From: Slackia heliotrinireducens DSM 20476
GTDB taxonomy: Bacteria > Actinomycetota > Coriobacteriia > Coriobacteriales > Eggerthellaceae
Direction: 5' to 3'
Assembly (NCBI RefSeq): GCF_000023885.1
Contig: NC_013165.1
Coordinates: 2,418,001 to 2,482,000 of the forward strand
DNA length: 64,000 nucleotides
Translations under genes and position numbers: made by a program
In this document: piece by piece, positions 1 through 9,462 of the stretch
How the letters are laid out: each line of letters starts with the position of its first letter
How positions within the stretch are numbered: position 1 is the first letter of the stretch
The notes under the pieces: generated by a model
What the model saw: only the letters and a program-made list of their open reading frames with translations
What the model was told of the DNA's origin: nothing
The model's database searches: none

Positions 1-91
1 AAGGAAGCCCGTTCCAGCACTTGCAGGCAACCTGGCAGCCCTTGCACGCCGAGCAGCGCGAAGAGTCGAACAGGATCGCTTTCTCAGTCAT
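1..91 (-). CDS. Formate dehydrogenase iron-sulfur (beta) subunit, 5' end only
   Basis: Only the first 30 codons lie in the window; the gene runs off the left edge. The translation begins MTEKAILFDSSRCSACKGCQ and continues VACKCWNG, which is the first ferredoxin cluster motif (C-x2-C-x2-C-x3-C) of FdnH/FdhB-type subunits that pass electrons from the catalytic subunit to the membrane. The ATG at 91 is preceded by a strong AAGGAGG ribosome site, and the gene starts 14 bases after the fdnG stop, so the two are one operon. The identification is solid for the family; the length and any membrane anchor cannot be seen. Confidence 0.85.
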   Translation of the reverse strand, partial: MTEKAILFDSSRCSACKGCQVACKCWNGLP

Positions 92-105
92 GGTCTTCCT
101 CCTTC

Positions 106-3100
106 CTATGCCTTCTCAACGTCCACGAGGAACGCCTTGTACTCGGGAATGAAACTGTTGGGGTCGCCCACGTTGGGCGTCAGGTCGTTGACCACGTCGC
201 CCGTGGAGTACATGTTGGTCCAGTCCCAATGGTGGATCATGCCCACCTGATGCACCGTCTCACCGTTGATGGTGAAGGGGCGGATGCGCTTGGTGACCAG
301 GGCCTTCAGCACCACCGAACCGCGATTGTTGAACACGCGGACGTCGTCGTTGTTGGCGATGCCCTTCTCGGCGGCCAGCTCCTCGGACATCTCGATGAAC
401 TGCTTCGGGGCGATTTCGTCCAGGACCGGGCACATGCGGGTCTGGGCGCCCGTCTGCCAGTGCTCGGTGATGGAGTAGGTGGTGGCCACGATCGGGTACT
501 CGGCGTAGTCGCCCTTCTGCACCGACGCGTTGTCGGCGAACTTGATCATGGGCGAGTTCTGCAGGCCGTTGAGCACGTTGGAAGTCGGCGACTCCAGCGG
601 CTCGTAATGCTCGGGCAGCGCCGCGTCCTTCATGCCCGTGGACAGGAAGTTCGCGTTCTGCTCCCACTTCATCATGAACGCCTTGTTGTTGGGCGGGATC
701 ATCTCCACGGTGCCGTCGGCGTTGGTCTTCTTGAAGCCGAAGTCCGGGACGTCGTTGGTGATCCACTCGGTGCCGGTCCATTCCACCAGCACGCGGTCGG
801 GGTTCCACGGCTTGCCGTTCATGTCGGCGGACGCGCGGTTGTAGATGATGCGGCGGTTGGCCGGCCATGCGAAGGCCCAGCTGGGGTACAGGCCCAGGTT
901 GCCCGGGTCGTCATGCTCGCGGCGGCCGATGGGCTGCTGCGCCGGGTCGAGCGGGGCGTCGCTGTTGTTGTAGAAGCCGCCGTAAATCCACATGGCGTTG
1001 GCGGTGGAGCCGTCGGCAGCCAGGTTCGCGAAGGCGGGCAGCAGATCCACCTTGCCGCTCTCGAAGTCGGTGCCGTCCACATAGTAACCGTTCAAGGCCC
1101 AAGCCACAGGGCGCGGGTCGATGACGCCGTCCACGTAGTAATCCCACTTGGTGTTCAGGATGGGCTCGGGGCATGCGCCGCCTTCAGCCTTGTACAGCTC
1201 GACGATCTTCTTCCACAGAAGGTCGCACATCTCGTAGTCGGGCTTGGCGCCCCCTACCGGGTCGACGGCCTTGTAGCGCCACTGCAGCCAACGGCCGGAG
1301 TTCAGGATGGTGCCGCTCTTCTCGTAGATGAGGGCAGCAGGCAGGATGTAGCATTCCGTCTGGATGGATGCGGGATCCATGTCGGGCGCGCGCCAGAAGG
1401 ACGCGGTGGCCGTCTCGGTCCAGTCGGCCGCCACCAGCCAGTCCAGGTTGCACATGGCGTTGCGGATGAACTTGGTGTTCGGATCCGACGCGGCTGGGTT
1501 CTGGCCCCAGGCGAAGTAGCCCTTCATGATGCCCTGGTCCATCAGCTCGAAGGTGCCGATGGTGGTGAAGTCGGCGCCGTTCTTCGGGATCTTCGGCAGC
1601 CAGTCGTAGCCGTAGTCGTTCTCCAGCGTTGCGTGCTCGCCGAACCACTCCTTCAATCCGGAGATGAAGAACTTGGGCTTGTTGGTGTAGAAGCCGTCCG
1701 AATAGGTCTGGCCCTCAAGCCAGGTGCGCAGGTCGGGCGAATCCACCGCATGGGGCCACTTCAGGTAGCCCGGGAAGTCGAAGACCAGCATGGCCATGTC
1801 CGTGGCGCCCTGGACGTTGGGCTCGCCGCGCAGAGCGTTCAAGCCGCCGCCGGCCACGCCCACGTTGCCCAGGATCAGCTGGACCAGCGTCATGATGCGC
1901 GTGTTCTCTGAGCCGTAGTGATGCTGCGTCTGACCGAGCGCGTACAGGATGGTGCCGGACTTCTCAGGGGCGCCCGTGGAGGCGTAGGTCTTATAGACGA
2001 GCTCCAGGGTTTCGGGGTCCATGCCGCAGATATCGCACACGGTTTCGATGGTGTAGCGGGAGTAATGCTTCTTCATGAGCTGCCACACGCAGTTCGGATC
2101 CTGCAGCGTGGGATCCTTCTTGGGGGTTTTCAGCACGGGCGGCGTGAACTCGGGCACGCCCTCGCCCTCGACCCAATGGTACGCACCGGATTCCGAGGTA
2201 TCCCACTCGGTTTCGGTGTCGGTCTGATATCCCCAGGTGGTTCTGTCATAGCTGTGGGTCTCCTCGTCCCAGCCGGAGAAGAGGCCCGTTGCGGGGTCGA
2301 AGTCGTAATCAGGGTTGATCAGATACGAAGCGTTCGTGTAGTTGATGACGTACTCGTGCTGCCACAAATCGTTCTCGATGATGTAGTTCAGCATGCCGCC
2401 GTAGAAGGCGATGTCCGTGCCGGAACGGATGGGGCAGTAGATGTCGGCCATGGATGCGGTGCGCGTGAAGCGCGGGTCCACCACGATCCAGGTGGCGCCG
2501 GCATCAAGGGCGCGCTGCGTCCACTTCGAGCTGACAGGATGGTTTTCCAGATTGTTGGAGCCGCACGTCAGCAGGACGTCGGCGTTTTTGAAGTCGCAGT
2601 AATGACCGGTCATCGAACCGCGACCGAACGAAGGTGCCAGACCGGCAACCGTGGAGCTGTGTCAAACACGTGCCTGGTTGTCGATTCCGACGACGCCGAG
2701 CGAGCGCATCATCTTCAGGATGAGGTACTCTTCCTCGGAGTTCTGCTGGGAACCGCCCAGGCTGCCGATGGCCGGCGTGTAGTTGACGGTGACGCCGTCT
2801 TCCGTCTCGATGAAGTTCTGGTCACGCGTGTCCTTGACGTGGCGCGCGATCTCCTCGATGGCCTGATCCCACGAGATCTCTTCCCACTCGGTGCCGCCGG
2901 GACGGCGCACCAGGGGCGTGGTGATGCGGTTCGGATTGTGGATGATCTCACCCGATTTTTCGTCGACCACGTTACGCAGCTGGAACATGGCTGCACCCTT
3001 CGGGCACAGGCACCCCTCGTTGATGACGTGGTCGGGGTCGCCCTCGACATTGATGAGCTCGCCGTCGCGCACCGAACAGATGACACCGCAGCCGCCAGAG

Positions 3101-3261
3101 CAATAGCAGCAGATGTTGGTGTACTCCTCGGTGTTGACGAGCTTCCAATCATCGGCGTCGTCCAAGGCGAACGCCTTCGATTGGCTCGAGAGCTCGTAGG
3201 CCATCGACCCGGCGAACGCCAGGGCGGTTGCCTTGAAGAACCCTCTTCGTGTCAACTCCAT
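106..3261 (-). CDS. fdnG: Selenocysteine-containing formate dehydrogenase catalytic subunit (FdnG/FdhA type, Tat-exported)
   Basis: Molybdopterin oxidoreductase of about 1,051 residues that oxidises formate and passes electrons to the iron-sulfur subunit encoded directly downstream. The N-terminus carries a twin-arginine signal (TRRGFFKA). The 4Fe-4S motif C-x2-C-x3-C with a later CPKG is seen at about residues 52-90. The frame is broken by a UGA at 2662-2664 (residue 200) inside NQARV-UGA-HSSTVAGLAP. This matches the E. coli FdnG context NQARV-U-H, where Sec ligates Mo/W. A SECIS hairpin follows at the canonical distance, so the two apparent open frames (2662-3261 and 106-2613) are one selenoprotein. 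The start has a GGAAGGAG site. Family function is established; export and use of selenium are inferred from sequence. Confidence 0.95.
2633..2650 (-). promoter_or_regulatory. Bacterial SECIS element of fdnG
   Basis: On the minus strand GGTTGCCGGTCTGGCACC folds as GGU, a bulged U, GCC, loop GGUCU, GGC, ACC. This has the bulged U and GGUCU loop that SelB recognises in the E. coli fdhF/fdnG elements. It begins 11 nt after the UGA, the same spacing as in E. coli. The fold is drawn by eye from the bases. Confidence 0.92.
2662..2664 (-). other. UGA recoded as selenocysteine in fdnG
   Basis: In-frame UGA between GTT (Val) and CAC (His), at the position where Sec ligates Mo/W in known formate dehydrogenases. 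Reading continues without another stop for 835 further codons with family-typical sequence. A frameshift or nonsense mutation is therefore unlikely. Confidence 0.93.
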
Positions 3262-3830
3262 AGAATTGCTCTCCTTCCCTTTTCGTAAACTCCCCGCCTA
3301 CGCAGAACGCCGGTTTCGCAACGCGCGCATCCGCACATACTCCCCCGTACGGGTCCGCGCGACTGTTCAAAGGTGCATATCTCTGCGTACAGCTTGTTTC
3401 ATATTTTAAGTTTGCGGTTCGAAAACCTCCTAGGGACAATTCGCCGCGTCTGTCAGTTTGTGTGTCAGTTGTCGGCCATCGGCAGGTTTTATGCCACCTT
3501 TTTCCGTTCACCGTCCCATTACTACCGTTGATATGGGACAGATTTGATATTGTATGGGTTACACATGCCGCTGCCAGCGGTTGGTTTGTCGGGGTGTACG
3601 GTCGCCGCATGGCGTGCGACCCTTGCAAGGCGGTTCAATACACGTCGGCACCCCAGCCGTTCGCCGTCGGCAGGCTGGATTTGCAAGCACGACGTCGCTG
3701 CGTTAAGCGTTTCAGATAGATAGGTCGCAGCCCTGTGTTCTGTATGCACTCATGCCGTATCAGCTATATAATGATGCCTGCATTACAGCGTAAGCCAGGC
3801 AACTGGCGCGACCTTGAGGAGGAGATTCCC
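3262..3830. other. Intergenic region between divergent fdnG and the 3831 gene
   Basis: No coding sequence I can support lies here. It must hold the fdnG promoter (minus strand) and the promoter of the plus-strand gene at 3831. The best plus-strand candidate is a perfect TATAAT at 3767-3772, about 60 bases upstream of the start codon; no good -35 hexamer is placed 17 bp before it. I see no riboswitch or RNA gene. Confidence 0.5.
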
Positions 3831-4199
3831 ATGGACAAGGAACTGTTCGATTTCGTAGCCGAGCGCGCCGACATCCTATCGAAGTCACCCGCCAGCAAGC
3901 AGGACACGCAGGAGGCGGCGAAGGCTTGGTTGCAAGCCGTACCCGCCGATGCAAGCGAAGATACGTTCAACGAAGCCACCGAGAAGCTGCTCGACTTCCT
4001 GAGCGGCCGCATGCTGGGCATCGACGACCTGATCGCTTTCGTGCAGGGCCCCGGCGTCGCCATCTTCGGCGAGGAAGGCGCAGCCCAGATGCTCGCGGCC
4101 CAGCAGGAGCGCAAGGCCCAGGGTGCGAAGTACTGCAACTGCGAAGCCCACACTGCCGCAGGCGAGCTGCTGGCCAAGTTCGGCCGCATCGAGCTGTAA
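3831..4199 (+). CDS. Conserved hypothetical protein, 122 aa, cysteine pair near C-terminus
   Basis: I do not recognise the family with confidence. The start at 3831 (MDKELFDFVAERADIL) is chosen because GAGGAGG lies just upstream; longer readings through 3735 have no ribosome site. The protein is mostly helical and acidic and ends with AKYCNCEAHTAAGELLAKFG, where the CNC pair and nearby His could bind a metal or thiol ligand. It stands alone on the plus strand, with its own terminator, between fdnG and ychF. Base use is like the neighbours, so it looks native rather than recently transferred. Confidence 0.75.
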   Translation: MDKELFDFVAERADILSKSPASKQDTQEAAKAWLQAVPADASEDTFNEATEKLLDFLSGRMLGIDDLIAFVQGPGVAIFGEEGAAQMLAAQQERKAQGAKYCNCEAHTAAGELLAKFGRIEL

Positions 4200-4217
4200 G
4201 CTGCGATTCCATTAACG

Positions 4218-4259
4218 AAAAGACCGGACGGCGGGACATCCCGTCGTCCGGTCTTTCTT
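4218..4259 (+). terminator. Rho-independent terminator after the 3831 gene
   Basis: Long stem: AAAGACCGGACG pairs with CGTCCGGTCTTT, with an inner CGGGA/TCCCG pairing, followed by CTTCC. It sits 18 bases after the stop codon. Confidence 0.85.
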
Positions 4260-4369
4260 CCAGCCGTGTTTCGAACCATTGGATATGGCGCGAACCGGCA
4301 TTGCAAATCTGCTGAAAACGCTGCTATCGATTCCAGGGTGCAGCGTGTCTACCTGGCGTTATCCGCAAT

Positions 4370-5434
4370 TTACACGTTGAACTTGAAATGCATGATGTCG
4401 CCGTCCTGAACGACGTACTCCTTGCCCTCCTGGCGCAGACGGCCGGCATCGCGGCAGCCCTTTTCGCCCCCGAGCCGCACATAGTCCTCGTAGCTGGCAG
4501 TTTCGGCCTTGATGAAGCCGCGCTCGAAGTCGGTGTGGATGACGCTTGCGGCTTGCGGCGCCTTCGCACCCACGGGAATGGTCCAGGCGCGGGTCTCGTC
4601 AGGGCCGCTGGTGAAGTAGCTCTGCAGGCCCAGCAGACGGTACGCCTCGTGGATCAGACGGGACAAGCCGCTCTCTTTGATGCCCAGCTCCTCCATGAAC
4701 ATGGCGGCCTCGTCGGGCTCCAGCTCGGAGAGGTCGGCTTCGATCTTCGCGCTGATAGGCACAGGAATCTGGCCGTCGATTTCAGGCAGCTCCATATCCA
4801 TTTTGTCTTCGTCCACGTTGGCGATGTAGAGCATGGGTTTCATGGTAAGCAGGCACAAATCCTTGATGGCGGCCTTTTCGTCATCGGACAGACCGAGCGT
4901 CAGCGCGCGGTGCTCCTCTTCCAGCCCCGCGTACACCTTTTTGGCTGTTTCAAGCTTGAACACGCCGTCCTTGTCGCGTTTGGCTTCCTTCTCCAGACGA
5001 GGGATGGCCTTTTCCAACGTGGCCATATCAGCCAGGATGAGCTCGGTCTTGATGGTGTCCACGTCGGACTGCGGGTCCACCTTTTTGGAGACATGCTCAA
5101 CGTTGGGGTCGGAGAAGAACCTGACGACCTCGCAGATGGCATCGGTCTCGCGGATGTTGGCGAGGAACTTGTTGCCCAGGCCTTCGCCTTGGCTGGCGCC
5201 GGCCACCAGACCTGCGATATCGACGAATTCGACCGTTGCGGGAATGATCTTGGCAGGATGGTCGATCTTTGCCAGCTCCTCAAGACGCGTATCGGGGACG
5301 GGCACCATGCCCACGTTGGGGTCGATGGTGGCGAACGGGTAGTTGGCGGCAAGGCCCGTCTTCTTAGTCAGGGCCGTGAACAGCGAGGACTTGCCCACGT
5401 TGGGCAGGCCGACTATACCGATGGAAAGCGACAT
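4370..5434 (-). CDS. ychF: Ribosome-associated GTPase/ATPase YchF (OLA1 family)
   Basis: 354-residue P-loop NTPase. The start MSLSIGIVGLPNVGKSS is preceded by AAGGAG; a reading extended upstream to 5587 lacks support. G1 is GLPNVGKSS (residues 8-16) and DIAG serves as G3. NVDED replaces the usual NKxD of GTPases, in line with the ATP preference reported for this family. The C-terminal TGS-like domain (FTSGPDETRAWTI to IMHFKFNV) is intact, so it is full length. Family members bind ribosomes and take part in stress responses; the precise cellular job remains debated. It is transcribed alone here. Confidence 0.95.
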   Translation of the reverse strand: MSLSIGIVGLPNVGKSSLFTALTKKTGLAANYPFATIDPNVGMVPVPDTRLEELAKIDHPAKIIPATVEFVDIAGLVAGASQGEGLGNKFLANIRETDAICEVVRFFSDPNVEHVSKKVDPQSDVDTIKTELILADMATLEKAIPRLEKEAKRDKDGVFKLETAKKVYAGLEEEHRALTLGLSDDEKAAIKDLCLLTMKPMLYIANVDEDKMDMELPEIDGQIPVPISAKIEADLSELEPDEAAMFMEELGIKESGLSRLIHEAYRLLGLQSYFTSGPDETRAWTIPVGAKAPQAASVIHTDFERGFIKAETASYEDYVRLGGEKGCRDAGRLRQEGKEYVVQDGDIMHFKFNV

Positions 5435-5557
5435 TGCGCACACTCCTTGTGACGTAGTAAAAAGCCCATGTATGATACCACGCTCCACCCGCGAACACCG
5501 CCAGGTCACCAAAGCCCCAGACGAAACCATGCCGCAGGCATCCCGCCGCATACGAAA

Positions 5558-5580
5558 CGGGCCCCTCTGAGAGGGGCCCG
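5558..5580 (-). terminator. Terminator after the DUF47 gene
   Basis: Perfect GC-rich hairpin CGGGCCCCTCT / AGAGGGGCCCG followed on the minus strand by TTTCG. It lies 24 bases beyond the DUF47 stop codon. Confidence 0.8.
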
Positions 5581-5603
5581 CGGTCATGCGTTGTCGGGAA
5601 TGG

Positions 5604-6239
5604 CTAGGCGTTCTTCAGAAGGACGTCGGTCATGCGGTCGGCAGCCTGCTCGCAGGCGTCGGCAGCGTTCTCGAGGCGCTGGAAGAGCTCGTCCCACTTG
5701 TACACATGCAGCGCATATTCGTTTTCTTCCGTATGCAACTTGCGAACCACGGCGAAGAACAGTGCGTCGACCTCTTCCTCCACGTCGCAGACGTCGATGA
5801 TGAGCTTGCGGATCTTCTTCGACTTCTTGAAGTTGCGGAAGTCATCCAGGGCAGTCATGAGCTTCTTGGTGCTCTTACACAGAAGGTCGGTGAACTCGGC
5901 GGCGCCTTCATGCATGTTGTTGACGTTCAACATGTAGAAGTGCTGGATGGCGCTTTCCATGTGGTCGGAAACGTCGTCCAACCTCTGGGTGAGCTCGATG
6001 ATATCCTCGCGGTCGATAGGCGCGATGAACTCGACGGCCAGAGCCTCGAACACGCTATGGCAAATCTCGTCGCCCTTGTGCTCAAGCTCGCGGGCCTTCT
6101 CGATCTGCCCCATCAGGTACTCTTCGTCGTTTTCGTAATTAGCTACAGTATCCTTCAGAAGCTGAGCCATCTCATGAGCGACGACTGCCTGCTCCTCGAA
6201 TGCGTCGAAGTAATCGAACTTGCGTTTTTTGCCAGCCAT
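5604..6239 (-). CDS. DUF47/PhoU-like protein (Pit accessory family)
   Basis: 211-residue all-helical protein of the DUF47 (YkaA/TM1734) family, distantly related to PhoU. Typical members sit beside low-affinity phosphate (Pit) transporters and are thought to control them. The sequence shows the family's acidic helical repeats (ELTQRLDDVSDHMESAI, DVCDVEEEVDALFF), which bind metal clusters in PhoU-like proteins. No pit transporter is adjacent in this window, so the partner is unknown. The start is the first ATG and has an AGGA-type site. It is probably a single-gene unit with its own terminator. Confidence 0.85.
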   Translation of the reverse strand: MAGKKRKFDYFDAFEEQAVVAHEMAQLLKDTVANYENDEEYLMGQIEKARELEHKGDEICHSVFEALAVEFIAPIDREDIIELTQRLDDVSDHMESAIQHFYMLNVNNMHEGAAEFTDLLCKSTKKLMTALDDFRNFKKSKKIRKLIIDVCDVEEEVDALFFAVVRKLHTEENEYALHVYKWDELFQRLENAADACEQAADRMTDVLLKNA

Positions 6240-6374
6240 TAGATTCCTCCCAAACTACATTGCAAAGTACACTAAAAACGCGCTTGCACAAATTGTATCC
6301 CTAGTCCGACCAAACGACCAGCAGAAAGCTGTCACTAATTCGCGAATTGCGATTCGGCGACGTGCGATGCGAAT

Positions 6375-7064
6375 CTAAAACGCCATGATGGTCCGGCGGC
6401 GCTCCGCACCGATGGTCGTCGTGCTTTCGTGCCCAGGGTACACCACGGTGATGTCCGGCAGCGGCGCAAGCTTCGTGCGCATGCTCTGGCGCATCTGCTT
6501 GTCGCTTCCGCCCTCCAGGTCGGTGCGGCCCGTGGCTCCGCAGAACAGCGTGTCGCCGGAGAAAAGCAGCCCCCGGCCGTCTTTCGACAGCTCCAAATAC
6601 AGGCAGATGCCGCCCCGCGTATGCCCCGGCGTATGGATCACCTTGAAATCCATCGAGCCGACGGAGATAACGTCTCCGTCCTGCACGCGGCGGGCCACCT
6701 TGACGGGGTCGATGTGGTTTCTGGGATTGAACAGCTGCTCCTGCCCCCGCTCGATGATGTCGGCCTCCGACCCGTGGATGATCACCGGCGCGCCCGTCTC
6801 CTCGGCCACCTCGGGAAGCGCCAGCACATGGTCGGCATGGCCGTGGGTCAGCACGATGGCCTGGCATGAGTACCAACCGATGGCGTCGATGATGGCATCG
6901 GGATCGCCCGCCGGATCGATGAGAACGCAAGGGGCGCTCTCATGATGGCCGTCGGAGACGATGTATGTCAGGTTGTTCATGGGACCGATGGTCAGCATGG
7001 TCACGGAGACGCGGCCGTAGTCGTTGGTCACGTTCCGCTTGCAGATGATACCGGGGTCGTGCAT
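6375..7064 (-). CDS. Metallo-beta-lactamase fold hydrolase (YcbL/glyoxalase II-like)
   Basis: 229-residue metal-dependent hydrolase. The metal site is complete: THGHADH (H-x-H-x-D-H), HTPGHTRGG, FSGDTLF and the final YPGHEST. It belongs to the short glyoxalase II-like group and lacks the C-terminal substrate domain of true GloB, so a thioester substrate is possible but unproven. It follows relA at 18 bases and has an AAGGAAACC ribosome site, so it is the last gene of a recJ-rel-MBL operon. This pairing of a rel gene with an MBL hydrolase is common in Gram-positives and actinobacteria. Confidence 0.9.
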   Translation of the reverse strand: MHDPGIICKRNVTNDYGRVSVTMLTIGPMNNLTYIVSDGHHESAPCVLIDPAGDPDAIIDAIGWYSCQAIVLTHGHADHVLALPEVAEETGAPVIIHGSEADIIERGQEQLFNPRNHIDPVKVARRVQDGDVISVGSMDFKVIHTPGHTRGGICLYLELSKDGRGLLFSGDTLFCGATGRTDLEGGSDKQMRQSMRTKLAPLPDITVVYPGHESTTTIGAERRRTIMAF

Positions 7065-7082
7065 ATGGCTGGTTTCCTTTCG

Positions 7083-9452
7083 CTAGCGGCGATGGCTTGC
7101 ATCGCCCGGAAGCATGCGGCGCGCCTCGAACACGCCGTCGATGGAACGCAAGTCGGCGAGGATCCGCTCGATGTTGGACACTTGGGACACCTGGAACAGG
7201 TAGCGCATCTCCACGATGCCGTCGGAATGGCTGGACGTGCTTGACGAGATGACGTTGACGCCGGTGTCAGACAAAGCGTTGATGATGTCGCGCAGCAGGT
7301 TGAGACGGTCCATGGCCTCGATGTACACCTCAACCTGATAGGAGGTTTCACTGGGGACGGAATCGGCCCAGTTCACCTCGATGATGCGACCACGGTCCTT
7401 CAACAGGTCCGAAGCGTTGGGACAGTCGGCCCTGTGCACGGACACGCCGCGTCCACGGGTGATGAAGCCGATAATCTCGTCGCCGGGCACCGGGTTGCAG
7501 CACCTGGACAGGCGCACGGGCGCGTCGTCCAGACCCGTCACCACAACGCCGTTGGACGCGTGGGCGGTGCGGCGCGGCGCCCTCTTCACCGTGGTGAGCA
7601 TAGGCAGAAGCGTGCCCGCCGGCAATCCTGCCAGCATCTCGGGGGTCGCGGTGTCTTCAGGCTCCGGAGCCAGAATCTTCAGTATGCGGTTGACCACATG
7701 GTTCACGGTTTCTTTGCCTGCACCCACGGCAACCATCATGTCGTCCACATCGCGGTAACCCAGCTGGTCAGCCACCTGGCGTTGCGCGCGAATCGAAGCA
7801 GTGGACCCCAAGCCGAAGCCCTGCTTCTTCAAATCACGGGACACTTTGTCGCGGCCGTTCACCAAGTCGTCGCTGCGGCTGACCTTGGACAGGTAGTTGC
7901 GAATCTTGCTGCGCGCCGAGGCCGTGGCCACGATTTTGAGCCAGTCGCGGGACGGGCTGGCGCTTTTCTGCGTCAGGATTTCCACTCGGTCGCCCATCTT
8001 GAGCTGGTACGACAGCGGAACGATGTCGCCGTTGACCTTGGCGCCGACGCAGTGGTTGCCCACTTCGGTATGGACCGCGTAGGCGAAGTCGATCGGCGTG
8101 GAGCCCGCGCGCAGGCTCATGACCTCGCCCGCAGGCGTGAACACGAACACTTCGGAGGGTGCCAGGTCAACCTTGAGCTCGCTTAGGAACTCGCGGGAGT
8201 CCTGGGTCTCGTCCTGCCAGTCCACCATCTGACGGAGCCAGGCGATCTGCTTGTCGAAGGCAGCGTCGGCTTTGGAGTTTCCCTTCTCCTTATAGCGCCA
8301 GTGGGCAGCGACGCCGTATTCGCTCAGGCGGTGCATCTCCTCGGTGCGGATCTGCACCTCAAGCGGACGGCCCGCCGGGCCGATGACCGTGGTGTGCAGG
8401 CTTTGGTAGCCGTTCGCCTTGGGCATGGCGATGTAGTCCTTGAAACGGCCGGGCATGGGATGCCAGAGCGAATGGACCGAGCCCAGCACCGAATAGCAGT
8501 CCTTGACGGATTCCACGATGATGCGCACGGCGATCAGGTCGTAGATTTCGGAGAACCCCTTCTCGCGGTTGATCATCTTCTGATTGATGGAGTACAGATG
8601 CTTCGGGCGCCCGGCGATGTGCGCTTTGATGTTCAGGTCGTTCACATCGTCGCGCAGCGTCTCGATGACGCGGGACAGATAGGCCTCGCGCTGGGCACGG
8701 CTTTCGGCCACCATCTGGGCGATCTGCTTGAAGCGTGCCGGATCCAGGTAATAGAAGGACAGGTCTTCAAGCTCCCATTTGATGGAGCCGATGCCCAGGC
8801 GGTGCGCGATGGGAGCATAGATTTCCAACGTCTCGTGGGCCTTGAAGATGCGGCGGTCCTCGCGCAGGGCCGACAAGGTGCGCATGTTGTGCAGGCGGTC
8901 CGCCAGCTTGATGACGATGACGCGGATGTCGTGGCTCATGGCGACGAACATCTTACGGATGGTGGCGGCCTGCTCGTCGGTGAGGCTTTCGACCTCGACC
9001 TGGGTGATCTTGGTCACGCCTTCCACCAGGTTGGCGACGCTCTCGTTGAACGTATCCAGCAGGTCCTTGTGGGTGACGTCGGTGTCTTCAACCGTGTCGT
9101 GCAGCAAGGCGGCGCACAGCGTGTCCACGTCCATCCTGAGGTCGGCCAGGATGAGGGCGACCTCCACCGGGTGGGCGATGAACGGCTCGCCGCTCTTGCG
9201 TTTCTGGCCCTTGTGGGCGGACTCTGCGAATCGGTACGCCTTCTCCAGAAGAAGCATGTCCTCTTCCGGCAGATAGGCGCCGGCCAGCCGGACCAGCTCC
9301 TTGAAACGCATTTCGGGCGAAACGTTGTCGGAGGGCCTTGCCGAAGGAGCGATGGCATCGGTCAGCTCGCCGTTCGCGAACAGACCCGAATCTTGTATGA
9401 GTTCCGAAGCCTCAGAGAAAGAGGCGTCTTGTACGTTGCGGTTCTCTGCCAT
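7083..9452 (-). CDS. rel: Bifunctional (p)ppGpp synthetase/hydrolase Rel (RelA/SpoT)
   Basis: 789-residue stringent-response enzyme. Domains in order: HD hydrolase with LLHDTVEDT (about residue 117); synthetase with RVIVESVKDCYSVLG and the GYQSLHTTVIGP motif; TGS (VFTPAGEVMSLRAGSTP); zinc-finger/helical region with LSRCCNPVPGD; C-terminal ACT. Both active sites look intact, so it should make and degrade the alarmone. The ATG at 9452 is chosen because GGGGGA precedes it; an in-frame ATG at 9473 overlaps the recJ stop. It lies 10 bases after recJ, so the genes are co-transcribed and possibly coupled. Confidence 0.95.
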   Translation of the reverse strand: MAENRNVQDASFSEASELIQDSGLFANGELTDAIAPSARPSDNVSPEMRFKELVRLAGAYLPEEDMLLLEKAYRFAESAHKGQKRKSGEPFIAHPVEVALILADLRMDVDTLCAALLHDTVEDTDVTHKDLLDTFNESVANLVEGVTKITQVEVESLTDEQAATIRKMFVAMSHDIRVIVIKLADRLHNMRTLSALREDRRIFKAHETLEIYAPIAHRLGIGSIKWELEDLSFYYLDPARFKQIAQMVAESRAQREAYLSRVIETLRDDVNDLNIKAHIAGRPKHLYSINQKMINREKGFSEIYDLIAVRIIVESVKDCYSVLGSVHSLWHPMPGRFKDYIAMPKANGYQSLHTTVIGPAGRPLEVQIRTEEMHRLSEYGVAAHWRYKEKGNSKADAAFDKQIAWLRQMVDWQDETQDSREFLSELKVDLAPSEVFVFTPAGEVMSLRAGSTPIDFAYAVHTEVGNHCVGAKVNGDIVPLSYQLKMGDRVEILTQKSASPSRDWLKIVATASARSKIRNYLSKVSRSDDLVNGRDKVSRDLKKQGFGLGSTASIRAQRQVADQLGYRDVDDMMVAVGAGKETVNHVVNRILKILAPEPEDTATPEMLAGLPAGTLLPMLTTVKRAPRRTAHASNGVVVTGLDDAPVRLSRCCNPVPGDEIIGFITRGRGVSVHRADCPNASDLLKDRGRIIEVNWADSVPSETSYQVEVYIEAMDRLNLLRDIINALSDTGVNVISSSTSSHSDGIVEMRYLFQVSQVSNIERILADLRSIDGVFEARRMLPGDASHRR

Positions 9453-9462
9453 AGATCCCCCG

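Noticed and set aside
106-3261. fdnG as two genes or a nonsense-mutated pseudogene
   Set aside because: The stop is UGA at the known Sec position, followed by a correctly spaced SECIS hairpin, and both halves are intact family sequence.
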